NCBI RefSeq assembly: GCF_001950255.1 | Contig: NZ_BDJK01000003.1 | Span: forward strand, 1 to 64,000 | Direction: 5' to 3' | Source of the DNA: Carboxydothermus pertinax | GTDB lineage: Bacteria; Bacillota; Z-2901; Carboxydothermales; Carboxydothermaceae | DNA length: 64,000 nucleotides | Shown: one piece after another, positions 1 to 7,570 of the stretch | How the letters are laid out: the number at the start of each line of letters is the position of its first letter | Numbering within the stretch: the first letter of the stretch is position 1 | Notes under the pieces: generated by a model | What the model saw: only the letters and a program-made list of their open reading frames with translations | The model's database searches: none | What the model was told of the DNA's origin: nothing | Program-made: the position numbers and the translations under genes

Positions 1-78
1 AAATTATATCATAAATTTAGGGGCTATTGTTATTTTATTCTACATTTTCTATTTTTTATAATACTTTTTTCAGGGGTC

Positions 79-145
79 TCGGACGGTTCTGAGAGAGGAT
101 GTTTTCTACAATGGGTAGAAATAGCTCTCTGACAGAACCGTCCGA
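79..145. repeat. Long imperfect palindrome (REP-like hairpin)
   Basis: The arm TCGGACGGTTCTG (79-91) is matched exactly by CAGAACCGTCCGA (133-145). The stem continues with AGAGAG/CTCTCT (92-97 and 125-130) after a 2-nt bulge, and an inner stem TTTCTAC/GTAGAAA (103-109 and 115-121) closes the loop. It lies 5 bp beyond the stop codon of the minus-strand ferredoxin gene, so it could stabilise or end that transcript, but no T-run follows on that strand. The GGACGGTTCT core resembles, from memory, dispersed REP-type palindromes of anaerobic Firmicutes; no second copy was noticed in this window. Confidence 0.7.
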
Positions 146-149
146 TAAG

Positions 150-527
150 TTAGCTGTGGATGAGGCGGGGGAGGCACTGGGCACAGGCCCAGAGGCTGTC
201 GCCCTTAAAGCGAATTGGGAAAAGGGCTTTATCGTATTCGGAATTGCCGCAGAAGTGGCAGAAGATTTCTTCTACCTCCCGGTGAGCTTTGACTTCTTCC
301 ACCGCTTCGTGGGAAAAAGGAACTGTTTCCCGCTCTTCAATGGTTAGAGCGCCAGTGGGGCAAACTGCCAGGCAAAAGCCGGCGCCGTCGCAAAGCTCTT
401 CCCTTATGACTTTAGCTTTACCATTTACCAGTTCAATAGCACCCTCCACACAGGGGGTTATGCACTTACCGCAGCCGGTGCAGAGGTCTTCGTTTATTTT
501 GACAATTTTTCTTACTACTTTTTCCAT
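150..527 (-). CDS. 4Fe-4S ferredoxin-like protein
   Basis: Small cytoplasmic iron-sulfur electron carrier. The first cluster motif is complete ([11 protein letters not shown], about residues 13-23). The second reads [12 protein letters not shown], so the canonical second Cys is Ala; variants with a non-Cys residue here are common in ferredoxin-like proteins of anaerobes. The C-terminal third holds two CxxC pairs (CHFC and CAQC) that could bind zinc or iron. The start is taken as ATG at 527 because AAAGGG (minus strand, just upstream of 535) lies 8 nt from it; a GTG at 536 would sit on top of that site. Partner enzymes are not visible because the gene stands alone at the window edge. The ferredoxin class is clear, the specific role is not. 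Confidence 0.85.
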   Translation of the reverse strand: MEKVVRKIVKINEDLCTGCGKCITPCVEGAIELVNGKAKVIREELCDGAGFCLAVCPTGALTIEERETVPFSHEAVEEVKAHREVEEIFCHFCGNSEYDKALFPIRFKGDSLWACAQCLPRLIHS

Positions 528-657
528 CGAAAACACCCTTTCTTTTTTAATTTACAAGTTTATTATAGCGGAAAAAATTTAAACCTTTTGTATTATGGAG
601 CAAAAATCTCTGTGAGATTAGTCACAGGAAATTACCTGAAAATTATTAATAAGTGTC

Positions 658-686
658 TTGTCAGAGCGAACAGCAAATGCTAAAAT
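658..686 (+). promoter_or_regulatory. Sigma-A type promoter of the 42-aa gene
   Basis: TTGTCA (658-663) and TAAAAT (681-686) are separated by 17 nt, close to the sigma-70/sigma-A consensus. It lies about 50 nt upstream of the small CDS at 739. Confidence 0.6.
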
Positions 687-701
687 AAAAGTATAAAGTA
701 T

Positions 702-721
702 GGTGTATACAGGCATACACC
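702..721 (+). promoter_or_regulatory. Inverted repeat downstream of promoter, candidate operator or 5'UTR hairpin
   Basis: GGTGTAT (702-708) and ATACACC (715-721) form a perfect 7-bp inverted repeat with a 6-nt spacer. It sits between the promoter at 658-686 and the GGGGG ribosome binding site of the small CDS, where it could be a protein binding site or an RNA hairpin. Confidence 0.4.
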
Positions 722-738
722 GTTTGGGGGTAGTTAAA

Positions 739-867
739 ATGTTTTATTTAGTTAGCTGGTCATACGGGGAAGAAGAGGTTTTTTATAAATTTGTAAGTGA
801 AGAAGAGCTGGGCAAAATACTTGAGGAAGACAAAAATTATATCATTACTCCCGTTTACGTTGCTTAA
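739..867 (+). CDS. 42-aa protein of unknown function
   Basis: This short ORF is acidic and aromatic-rich (starts MFYLVSWSYGEEEVFYKF, ends TPVYVA). It has no transmembrane segment or cysteine motif. Support for expression is contextual: a good promoter at 658, an inverted repeat at 702, a GGGGGT ribosome binding site 8 nt before the ATG, and two terminator hairpins directly after the stop. It is a monocistronic unit. Its overall style resembles the other tiny unknown gene at 7286, also an acidic, aromatic-rich protein closed by its own terminator. No family was recognised. Confidence 0.6.
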   Translation: MFYLVSWSYGEEEVFYKFVSEEELGKILEEDKNYIITPVYVA

Positions 868-882
868 ATTAAATTTTTGGCT

Positions 883-918
883 AAAACCCCCTGATTTGCA
901 TCAGGGGGTTTTATTTTT
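883..918 (+). terminator. Rho-independent terminator after the 42-aa gene
   Basis: AAAACCCCCTGAT and its complement ATCAGGGGGTTTT form a long stem with a short loop, followed by ATTTTTA. It begins 15 bp after the stop of the small CDS. Confidence 0.85.
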
Positions 919-920
919 AG

Positions 921-949
921 GGCGCGCTTCTGTGCGCCTTTTTTATTTT
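921..949 (+). terminator. Second, tandem terminator-like hairpin
   Basis: GGCGCGC pairs with GTGCGCC (one G-U pair) across a TTCT loop, followed by TTTTTTATTTT. It lies directly downstream of the first terminator. From 950 to 1086 nothing else was recognised except the GGAGGA ribosome binding site of murT. Confidence 0.7.
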
Positions 950-1086
950 AACGACTGATGTAACGAATTAAACAGCAATTAAATGCCATATCGCAATAAA
1001 ATTTGCTTTCCTTTGCAACTTTTTTATTTAATTTTGCATCTTAATGATTATCATACAACTACTTAAATGTATTTTGGAGGAAAAAA

Positions 1087-2481
1087 ATGAAAATAAGACG
1101 ATTAATTGCACTAATTTTGTCCAAGGGTTTATTAAAAGCAATTAATATTATAAAGCAAGGGGCCGGAGGAACAGCATTACCGGGGAAAGTTCTTCTTTTT
1201 TTTGATAAAAATTTTTTAAAGGAAATTGCGCCAAAATTTAAAATCATTATGGTTACTGGAACAAATGGCAAAACAACGACTACCAGAATGATTGGACAAA
1301 TTTTAAAAGAAAATGGTATTAACTTTATCTCCAATTTTGCTGGAGCAAACCTGTTAAGTGGTATTGCCACTACTTTTTTGCAAGGAGTGGATATTTATGG
1401 GTGCCCGCGTTACCCGGTAGCCTTATTGGAAGTAGATGAAGCAACTCTAAAAAAAATCAGCAGTTTTTTGTGCCCAGAGGTTTTAGTAGTGACAAACTTT
1501 TTTCGGGACCAATTAGATCGCTTTGGCGAAGTATATCAAACATTAAATTATGTAAAAGAGGGTGTTAGGAAATTTTCAAACCCTAAACTCGTACTTAATG
1601 CTGATGATTCATTGGCAGTTTCAATTGCTCGAGACCTCAATTTACAGCCAGTATATTATGGGATTAATATTAAAGGATACGAAAATGACCACCAAAATAC
1701 CGATGCCAGTTATTGTTTGTATTGTAAAACCAAGTATACCTATAATGAACAATACTATGGCCATTTAGGGCATTTCAAGTGCCCAAAGTGTGGTTATAAA
1801 AGACCTTTGCCGGATTTAAGTTGTGCAAAAATAATTGAAATGTCCGAGAACCATTCTTTAGTGAAAGTGGAAATAAAAGATGGAAATAAAATACAAGCGG
1901 TTTTTTGCCGTATTTCACTTCCTGGTTTTTATAATATTTACAATGGTTTGGCGGCACTAGCCTGTAGTACGGTTTTAAACTTGCCTTTGGTAAATTCCCT
2001 TCAAGCTTTAAACAATATATCCGGGGCTTTTGGGCGGATGGAGAACATTTTGCTTGACGGCAAGCTAATAAAAATAATTTTAGTTAAAAATCATACCGGC
2101 TTTAATCAAGCCTTAAACTTATTGTTGCAAGAAAAAAATAAGATGCGCCTTGCTTTTTTAATAAATGATCTTTTGGCAGATGGGCAAGATGTTTCCTGGT
2201 TATGGGATGTGAATTTTGAGGTATTACAGTTAATAGTTGATAAAATTGAAGTTTTTTTTGCAGCTGGCAGGCGGGCGGAAGATATGGCCGTAAGATTAAA
2301 ATATGGGGGTATAGAAGAAGAAAAAATAAAAGTTGTTAATGATTATCATGAATTAATTAAATCAGGTTTGAGGGGTTTAAATGACCAAGGATCATTTTAT
2401 GTTTTTCCAACGTATACGGCGTTACTTGAATTTCGAAAAGTGTTGAGTAAAAAATTTAGCTTAAAGGAGTTTTGGAAGTGA
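1087..2481 (+). CDS. murT: Lipid II isoglutaminyl synthase, MurT subunit (Mur ligase-like)
   Basis: ATP-dependent Mur-ligase-type subunit that, with GatD, amidates the alpha-carboxyl of D-Glu in lipid II at the cytoplasmic face of the membrane. The nucleotide-binding motif GTNGKTTTT is at about residues 58-66. A four-cysteine ribbon (CLYC near 210 and CPKC near 232), typical of MurT, interrupts the central domain. A C-terminal DUF1727-like part follows. Length 464 aa is normal. The start has GGAGGA 5 nt upstream. It is the first gene of a two-gene operon and its TGA overlaps the ATG of gatD by one base, which implies translational coupling. Assignment is firm from motif and partner. Confidence 0.93.
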   Translation: MKIRRLIALILSKGLLKAINIIKQGAGGTALPGKVLLFFDKNFLKEIAPKFKIIMVTGTNGKTTTTRMIGQILKENGINFISNFAGANLLSGIATTFLQGVDIYGCPRYPVALLEVDEATLKKISSFLCPEVLVVTNFFRDQLDRFGEVYQTLNYVKEGVRKFSNPKLVLNADDSLAVSIARDLNLQPVYYGINIKGYENDHQNTDASYCLYCKTKYTYNEQYYGHLGHFKCPKCGYKRPLPDLSCAKIIEMSENHSLVKVEIKDGNKIQAVFCRISLPGFYNIYNGLAALACSTVLNLPLVNSLQALNNISGAFGRMENILLDGKLIKIILVKNHTGFNQALNLLLQEKNKMRLAFLINDLLADGQDVSWLWDVNFEVLQLIVDKIEVFFAAGRRAEDMAVRLKYGGIEEEKIKVVNDYHELIKSGLRGLNDQGSFYVFPTYTALLEFRKVLSKKFSLKEFWK

Positions 2482-3257
2482 TGTATGAATTAACAATTTG
2501 TCATTTATATCCTGATTTATTAAATACTTATGGGGATATAGGAAATATTATTGCTTTAAAGATGCGTTCCCAATGGAGGGGAATTAAAGTTAACATTAAA
2601 AATATCAGTTTAGGTGATAAGTTTAAGGCATGTGAGTGTGATCTTATTTTTATAGGAGGAGGACAGGACTTTGAACAGGAGCTGATTCAAAAGGATTTTT
2701 TGCAAAATAAAGGTAACGAGTTAAAAACAGCTATTGAAAATAATCAGGTGGTTTTGGCAGTTTGTGGAGGCTATCAACTATTAGGAAAATTTTATCGTAC
2801 CGCAAAGGGTAAAGAAATTGAGTGCTTAGGTGCTTTAGATCTTTGGACAGTAGCTGGGGCAAAGAGGATGATTGGTAATATTTTAATTGAAAGTGAGATC
2901 TTAAAAATTTTTGGTCATGACGGAAAAATTATAGGTTTTGAGAATCACTCAGGAAAAACTTATTTAGGGCCCAAAGTAAAGCCTTTGGGCCGAGTTATTA
3001 CTGGTTATGGTAATAATGGTGAAGACGGCTTTGAGGGTGTAGTCTATAAGAATGTTATTGGTACTTACCTCCATGGAAGTGTACTGCCTAAAAACCCGGT
3101 GTTGACCGATTATTTACTCACTCTTGCCTTAAAGAGAAAGTATCCAGAATTCAATGGATTAAAAAGGTTAAATGATGATTTTGAAAATATAGCACGAAAT
3201 AGACTTATTAGTCGGTTAAGTGGTAAGGGACACTGGTTACTAAAACATTTTTTCTAA
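2481..3257 (+). CDS. gatD: Lipid II isoglutaminyl synthase, GatD glutaminase subunit
   Basis: CobB/CobQ-like class I glutamine amidotransferase that releases ammonia from glutamine for MurT. The nucleophile Cys is about residue 95 in LAVCGGYQLLG, and the catalytic His is in GTYLHGS near residue 190. Length about 258 aa is usual. ATG at 2481 overlaps the murT stop (TGATG) and lies 11 nt after AAAGGAG; an in-frame GTG at 2478 is an alternative, and a TTG at 2472 is too close to the ribosome binding site. Its last 50 bp overlap the convergent permease gene, so no separate terminator exists between them. Confidence 0.92.
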   Translation: MYELTICHLYPDLLNTYGDIGNIIALKMRSQWRGIKVNIKNISLGDKFKACECDLIFIGGGQDFEQELIQKDFLQNKGNELKTAIENNQVVLAVCGGYQLLGKFYRTAKGKEIECLGALDLWTVAGAKRMIGNILIESEILKIFGHDGKIIGFENHSGKTYLGPKVKPLGRVITGYGNNGEDGFEGVVYKNVIGTYLHGSVLPKNPVLTDYLLTLALKRKYPEFNGLKRLNDDFENIARNRLISRLSGKGHWLLKHFF

Positions 3258-5043
3258 AAAGGAGGAGAGTTTTTAATTTAAAGCCTGTTTGGTTGTGCAG
3301 GATAAAATGCCACCATTTATGGGGGACAAATTCCGGAATTACTACCATGACAAAACGCCCTTTTTCTACCGCCCGGTGTTCCATGTGGTTAATAAACCTT
3401 AATACCGGTCCATAAACGTCCCGGTAAGCTGAAGTAATTACAACCAGCTTGGCCGGGACTTTAAATTTTTCCCATTTTTCTTCAATCTTGGTTTTGCTTT
3501 CGGGATCAAAAACGATATTAACAGCAATAACCTCATCGGAAATTGACCGGGCATATTTAATAGCATTTAAAACGACTTTATTAAAGCTGGCCACGGGTAT
3601 AATCACTAAAGGAGACTGGGTTTCACTTTCCCATAAACCTTCAGGTATGGTAACTACCCTTAACTGGTCGGCGATGGCGGTGTAATGACGCTTAATTTTT
3701 AAAAAGCCATAAATCATCAAGGGGATTACTACGATAACTATCCAGGCCCCGCCTAAAAACTTGGTTGCCGCAATAATTATTGAAGCAATACCGGTGGCGA
3801 TGGCGCCTATACTATTTATTACAATGTTTATTTTCCAGCCGCTTTCTTTTGTTTTGTACCAGTGTTTAATTAAACTTGCTTGCATCAGGGTAAAGGAAAC
3901 AAAAACACCAACAGCATATAAAGGGATTAAGGCGTGGGTATCTCCTTTAAAAATAATAATTAAAAGGGAAGAGATAATTCCAAGTACCATAATACCTTGG
4001 CTGAAAACCAACCGGGTTCCCAGAAAGGAAAGAATTCTTGGTAAATAGCCGTCCTTGGCCATTAAGCAGGAAAGCCGGGGAAAACCGTTAAAACTGGAGT
4101 TGGCGGCCAAAAACAAAATTAAAGCGGTACTGGCCTGGACCAGATAGTAAAAAAGGTTTTTCCCAAAAATCAGCCGGGCAATTTGGGAGACAACAGTCTC
4201 TCCTTCTTTAGGGGTAATATTTAAGCGGTAAGCCAAGTAAGTTATACCAAAAAATAACACTCCCAGCAAAACTGCCATCCAAACCATGGTGGTGCGGGCA
4301 TTTTTGTCTTCAGGAGGGAAAAAAGCGGGAACTCCATTGGAGATAGTTTCCACTCCCGTTAGAGCGGTACAACCGGAAGAAAAAGCTTTTAACAAAAGAA
4401 AGAGAGTTAAAGGTGCAAAACTGCTACCTAAAGAGGCTGGAGGTAGAGGAGTTAAATGACCAGTTAAGAGTTTAAAAGTGCCGACGCCAATTAAGATAAG
4501 GAAAGTAAAAATAAAAACATAAGTTGGGATGGCAAAAAAGCTTCCCGATTCGCGGACACCGCGTAAATTTATTAAAGTTATAAATAATACCGTTATTACA
4601 GCCAGGACCACCCGGTAGGGATAAAGGGAAGGAAAAGCAGAGGTTATCGCGGCAATACCTGAGCTGACGCTAACGGCCACGGTTAAAACGTAGTCCACCA
4701 GCAGGGCTGAGCCGGCAATTAACCCGGGTACTGGACCTAAATTTTCCGAAGATACGACATAAGCTCCGCCACCATTGGGATACGCTAAAATTGCCTGGCG
4801 GTAGGATAAAGTTAAGATTGATAAAAGAACCAAGATAGCAATTGAAATTGGCAGGGAAAAATGTAAAGCTAAGGGCCCTGCGGCGATTAAAACAAGTAAA
4901 ATTTCTTCGGTGGCATAAGCTACCGACGATAAGGCATCCGAAGAAAAGATAGCTAAAGCTTTTACTTTGGTCAGCCGTTCTTCAGCTATTTTTTCGGTCC
5001 TTAAAGGAGAGCCAATTAAAATTTCTTTTAATTTGTAAGGCAT
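3208..5043 (-). CDS. APC-family permease, KimA-like potassium/amino acid importer
   Basis: About 611-aa integral membrane protein of the APC superfamily. The N-terminus (EERLTKVKALAIFSSDALSS) and the overall plan, about 12 hydrophobic segments over residues 25-470 followed by a soluble C-terminal region of about 130 aa that resembles a UspA-like domain, match the KimA (YdaO) group, known in Bacillus as K+ importers controlled by c-di-AMP. Amino acid transport is the alternative. Start ATG at 5043 has GGAGG 7 nt upstream; the ATG at 5049 is only 1 nt from it. No c-di-AMP riboswitch was recognised in the 5044-5344 leader. The 3' end overlaps gatD by 50 bp on the opposite strand. Confidence 0.8.
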   Translation of the reverse strand: MPYKLKEILIGSPLRTEKIAEERLTKVKALAIFSSDALSSVAYATEEILLVLIAAGPLALHFSLPISIAILVLLSILTLSYRQAILAYPNGGGAYVVSSENLGPVPGLIAGSALLVDYVLTVAVSVSSGIAAITSAFPSLYPYRVVLAVITVLFITLINLRGVRESGSFFAIPTYVFIFTFLILIGVGTFKLLTGHLTPLPPASLGSSFAPLTLFLLLKAFSSGCTALTGVETISNGVPAFFPPEDKNARTTMVWMAVLLGVLFFGITYLAYRLNITPKEGETVVSQIARLIFGKNLFYYLVQASTALILFLAANSSFNGFPRLSCLMAKDGYLPRILSFLGTRLVFSQGIMVLGIISSLLIIIFKGDTHALIPLYAVGVFVSFTLMQASLIKHWYKTKESGWKINIVINSIGAIATGIASIIIAATKFLGGAWIVIVVIPLMIYGFLKIKRHYTAIADQLRVVTIPEGLWESETQSPLVIIPVASFNKVVLNAIKYARSISDEVIAVNIVFDPESKTKIEEKWEKFKVPAKLVVITSAYRDVYGPVLRFINHMEHRAVEKGRFVMVVIPEFVPHKWWHFILHNQTGFKLKTLLLFRKNVLVTSVPYHLTD

Positions 5044-5159
5044 AACCATTCCTCCAAACTCTATTTTTACAACAACAATTAAACAACCTTATGGCGAAAA
5101 AATAAATCTTAAAAATCAAGCAAAAATCAGGAAATACTGTTAATTTTGCTTTTATTACC

Positions 5160-5182
5160 AAAAGGTTATAGTATTACCTTTT
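5160..5182. promoter_or_regulatory. Inverted repeat in the divergent permease/acs region
   Basis: AAAAGGT (5160-5166) and ACCTTTT (5176-5182) flank a 9-nt A+T-rich spacer that contains TATAGTAT. This is the most regular element in the 300-bp divergent region 5044-5344 and could be an operator. A TTGACA at 5244-5249 may belong to the acs promoter, but no convincing -10 follows at normal spacing. Confidence 0.25.
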
Positions 5183-5344
5183 AAGCATTGTTATTTTGTG
5201 ATTTTTTATTTTTTTTTAATCAATGGCATTTTACCCCCTTCCTTTGACATTTGAGGTTGAAAATTTTGGCTTTAAGGAAAAAGAGATATTCTTTTTAGGG
5301 TAAATTTCTTAAAATTAAGAAAAAAGTGGCAGGAGGGGGACGCG

Positions 5345-7228
5345 GTGAGCGAGCTTAACAATTTTTTGGCGATGGAGGAAAAGGTTTTTCCGCCCCAAAG
5401 GGTTCTTGAGGGAACATATTTAAAAGAATTTGACCGGGAATACCGGGAATCAGTAGAGGACTTAGAAAAGTTCTGGGGAAAAGTGGCTAAAGAGCTTTTC
5501 TGGTATGAAAAGTGGGAGCGGGTCTTGGAGTTTAATTACCCCTGGCACCGCTGGTTCGTAGGCGGGAAAACCAACATCACCTACAACGCTTTAGATGCCC
5601 AGGTGGCTAATGGTAAAGGGAATAAAGCGGCGTTTATCTTTTTAACGGAAGATGGTCGGGAAGAGGTTTATACCTACCGGATGTTAAAAGACCGGGTGGA
5701 GCGTTTGAGCCGGGGATTAAAACAAATGGGGATTAAAAAGGGTGACCGGGTAGTAATTTACATGCCCCTAACCCCGGAAGGGGTGATGGCCATGCTAGCG
5801 GTGGCCCGCATTGGAGCGGTGCACAGTGTGGTTTATGCTGGGCTTGGCTTTAAAGCTTTACGGGAGAGAATTTTGGATTCCGGGGCTAAATTAGTGATTA
5901 CTGCCGATTACGGCTATCGCCGGGGAAAAAAAGTGGCGTTAAAGCCTGTAGTCGATGAAGCTTTAGAAGGTGTTTCTTGTGTAGAAAAGGTGGCCGTATG
6001 GTTTCGGGAAAAACGCCAACCTTTGGGTCCCCGGGAAGTGGATTTTCTCTCCTTATTAAAAAATCCTCCGGGAGAGCCGGCAGAGGTGATGGAGGCGGAA
6101 GACCCGCTGTTTATTTTATATACTTCCGGTACTACCGGCAAACCTAAAGGAGTGCTGCATGTTCACGGCGGGTACATGGTTGGCACTTACTACCATGCCA
6201 GGACTTTTTTTGATTTAAAAGATGAGGATGTTTTTTGGTGCACTTCGGATATTGGCTGGATTGTAGGCCATAGCTATATTGTTTATGCACCGTTAGTTGC
6301 TGGCGTTACGACTTTATTTAGGGAAGGGGCCTTAGATTATCCTTCCCCCGATACTCCCTGGCAAATTATTGAAAAATACCAGGTTTCGGTGATTTTTACC
6401 GCACCTACGGCCATAAGACTTTTAATGAAATATGGCGAAAAGTGGACGGAAAACTATGATTTGTCGTCTTTAAGGCTAATTACCTGTGCCGGCGAGCCCT
6501 TAAATCCCGAAGCCTGGCGCTGGGCCTATGAAAATCTTTTAAAAGCTCACGGAGGCTTTATTGTAGACAACTGGTGGCAAACGGAGCTGGGAGGGCCTAC
6601 TTTAGGTACGCCTCCGGTAAAACCGGCAAAACCGGGTAAGGTAGGATTTGCGCTCCCGGGAGTGGTAGCAGAAGTTTTGGACCGGGAAGGGAACCCGGTG
6701 CCGACAGGTCAGGGCGGGCTTTTATGTTTGAAAAATCCTTTTCCGCATATGTTGAGGACGGTTTACGGGGATGATGCTCGCTATGAGAAAGCGTGGCAGG
6801 AAATTCCCGGCTGGTATTTTACCGGGGATGTAGCGGTAAAAGATGAGGAAGGTTATTTTGCCGTCTTAGGACGGGCCGATGATGTGTTAAATATCGCCGG
6901 CCACCGGATAGGTACCGCCGAAGTGGAAAGCGCCCTAATTTCCCATCCGGTGGTAGCGGAAGCAGCTGCCGTAGGAGTTCCGGATCCTTTAAAAGGGGAA
7001 GTATTAAAAGCATTTGTTATCTTAAAGCTGGGGGTTAATCCAAGCGAGGAATTGGCCCGGGAGTTAATAGAACATGTGAAAAAGGAGTTAGGGCCAATAG
7101 TGGTGATCGGGGAACTAAAATTTGTAGATAAACTTCCCAAGACTCGCTCGGGAAAAATAATGCGCCGCGTATTAAAAGCCCAGGAAATGGGTATTGATCC
7201 AGGAGATTTAACTACTTTAGAAGAATAA
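5345..7228 (+). CDS. acs: Acetyl-CoA synthetase (AMP-forming)
   Basis: Converts acetate, ATP and CoA to acetyl-CoA, AMP and PPi in the cytoplasm. ANL-superfamily motifs are in order: the phosphate loop YTSGTTGKPKG near residue 258, the substrate-pocket motif WWQTELGG near 410, the hinge region GRADDVLNIAGHRIG near 515, and the C-terminal KTRSGKIMRR near 600, whose Lys is the catalytic, acetylatable residue of this family. 627 aa is slightly shorter than typical Acs (about 650). GTG start with AGGAGG upstream. Propionate or another short acyl substrate is possible. The gene is monocistronic or forms a transcript with the small gene at 7286. Confidence 0.93.
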   Translation: MSELNNFLAMEEKVFPPQRVLEGTYLKEFDREYRESVEDLEKFWGKVAKELFWYEKWERVLEFNYPWHRWFVGGKTNITYNALDAQVANGKGNKAAFIFLTEDGREEVYTYRMLKDRVERLSRGLKQMGIKKGDRVVIYMPLTPEGVMAMLAVARIGAVHSVVYAGLGFKALRERILDSGAKLVITADYGYRRGKKVALKPVVDEALEGVSCVEKVAVWFREKRQPLGPREVDFLSLLKNPPGEPAEVMEAEDPLFILYTSGTTGKPKGVLHVHGGYMVGTYYHARTFFDLKDEDVFWCTSDIGWIVGHSYIVYAPLVAGVTTLFREGALDYPSPDTPWQIIEKYQVSVIFTAPTAIRLLMKYGEKWTENYDLSSLRLITCAGEPLNPEAWRWAYENLLKAHGGFIVDNWWQTELGGPTLGTPPVKPAKPGKVGFALPGVVAEVLDREGNPVPTGQGGLLCLKNPFPHMLRTVYGDDARYEKAWQEIPGWYFTGDVAVKDEEGYFAVLGRADDVLNIAGHRIGTAEVESALISHPVVAEAAAVGVPDPLKGEVLKAFVILKLGVNPSEELARELIEHVKKELGPIVVIGELKFVDKLPKTRSGKIMRRVLKAQEMGIDPGDLTTLEE

Positions 7229-7285
7229 AAAAGGGAAACAGCCCCTTTGGTCGAAATATAAGCAAAAAGGACAGGAGGGGTTATT

Positions 7286-7471
7286 ATGCCAAAGCAGGAA
7301 AAAGACCTTGGTACTGGTAAGCTGGTTTTAGATTTTATTGATAACCGCTGGTGTGTAATTTATTACACCGAGTTTTACAGTGAAAAAGGACGGGAACTAA
7401 AGGAAGAAAATCGCTGGTATTTTGCAGGCTTAGAGGAAGCAGAGAAATACTTTAATGACTTTGTGTGCTAA
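7286..7471 (+). CDS. 61-aa protein of unknown function
   Basis: A short acidic protein with aromatic residues (DNRWCVIYYTEF, ENRWYFAGLEEAEKYF) and no membrane segment. A very strong AGGAGGGG ribosome binding site precedes the ATG, and a terminator overlaps the stop codon, so it is likely a real gene ending the acs transcript or expressed alone. No family was recognised. Confidence 0.65.
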   Translation: MPKQEKDLGTGKLVLDFIDNRWCVIYYTEFYSEKGRELKEENRWYFAGLEEAEKYFNDFVC

Positions 7472-7506
7472 GAGCAAAGGCTTTAGGCTTTGCTCTTTTT
7501 CTTTTC
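7471..7506 (+). terminator. Rho-independent terminator
   Basis: AGAGCAAAG and CTTTGCTCT form a perfect 9-bp stem with a GCTTTAGG loop, followed by TTTTCTTTT. The stem starts on the last base of the preceding stop codon. Confidence 0.9.
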
Positions 7507-7570
7507 CCCTTTATTTCTTTAGGTATTAAAGCTAAAATAAAAGTGATTCCAAAAAGAAAAGGGGATGGCC

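Noticed and set aside
99-347. Plus-strand ORF antisense to the ferredoxin gene
   Set aside because: It is a shadow of the ferredoxin gene; the minus frame has cysteine motifs and a ribosome binding site, the plus frame has neither.
5044-5344. c-di-AMP (ydaO) riboswitch before the KimA-like gene
   Set aside because: The leader is A+T-rich and I could not find the conserved structured core; only a small inverted repeat is present.
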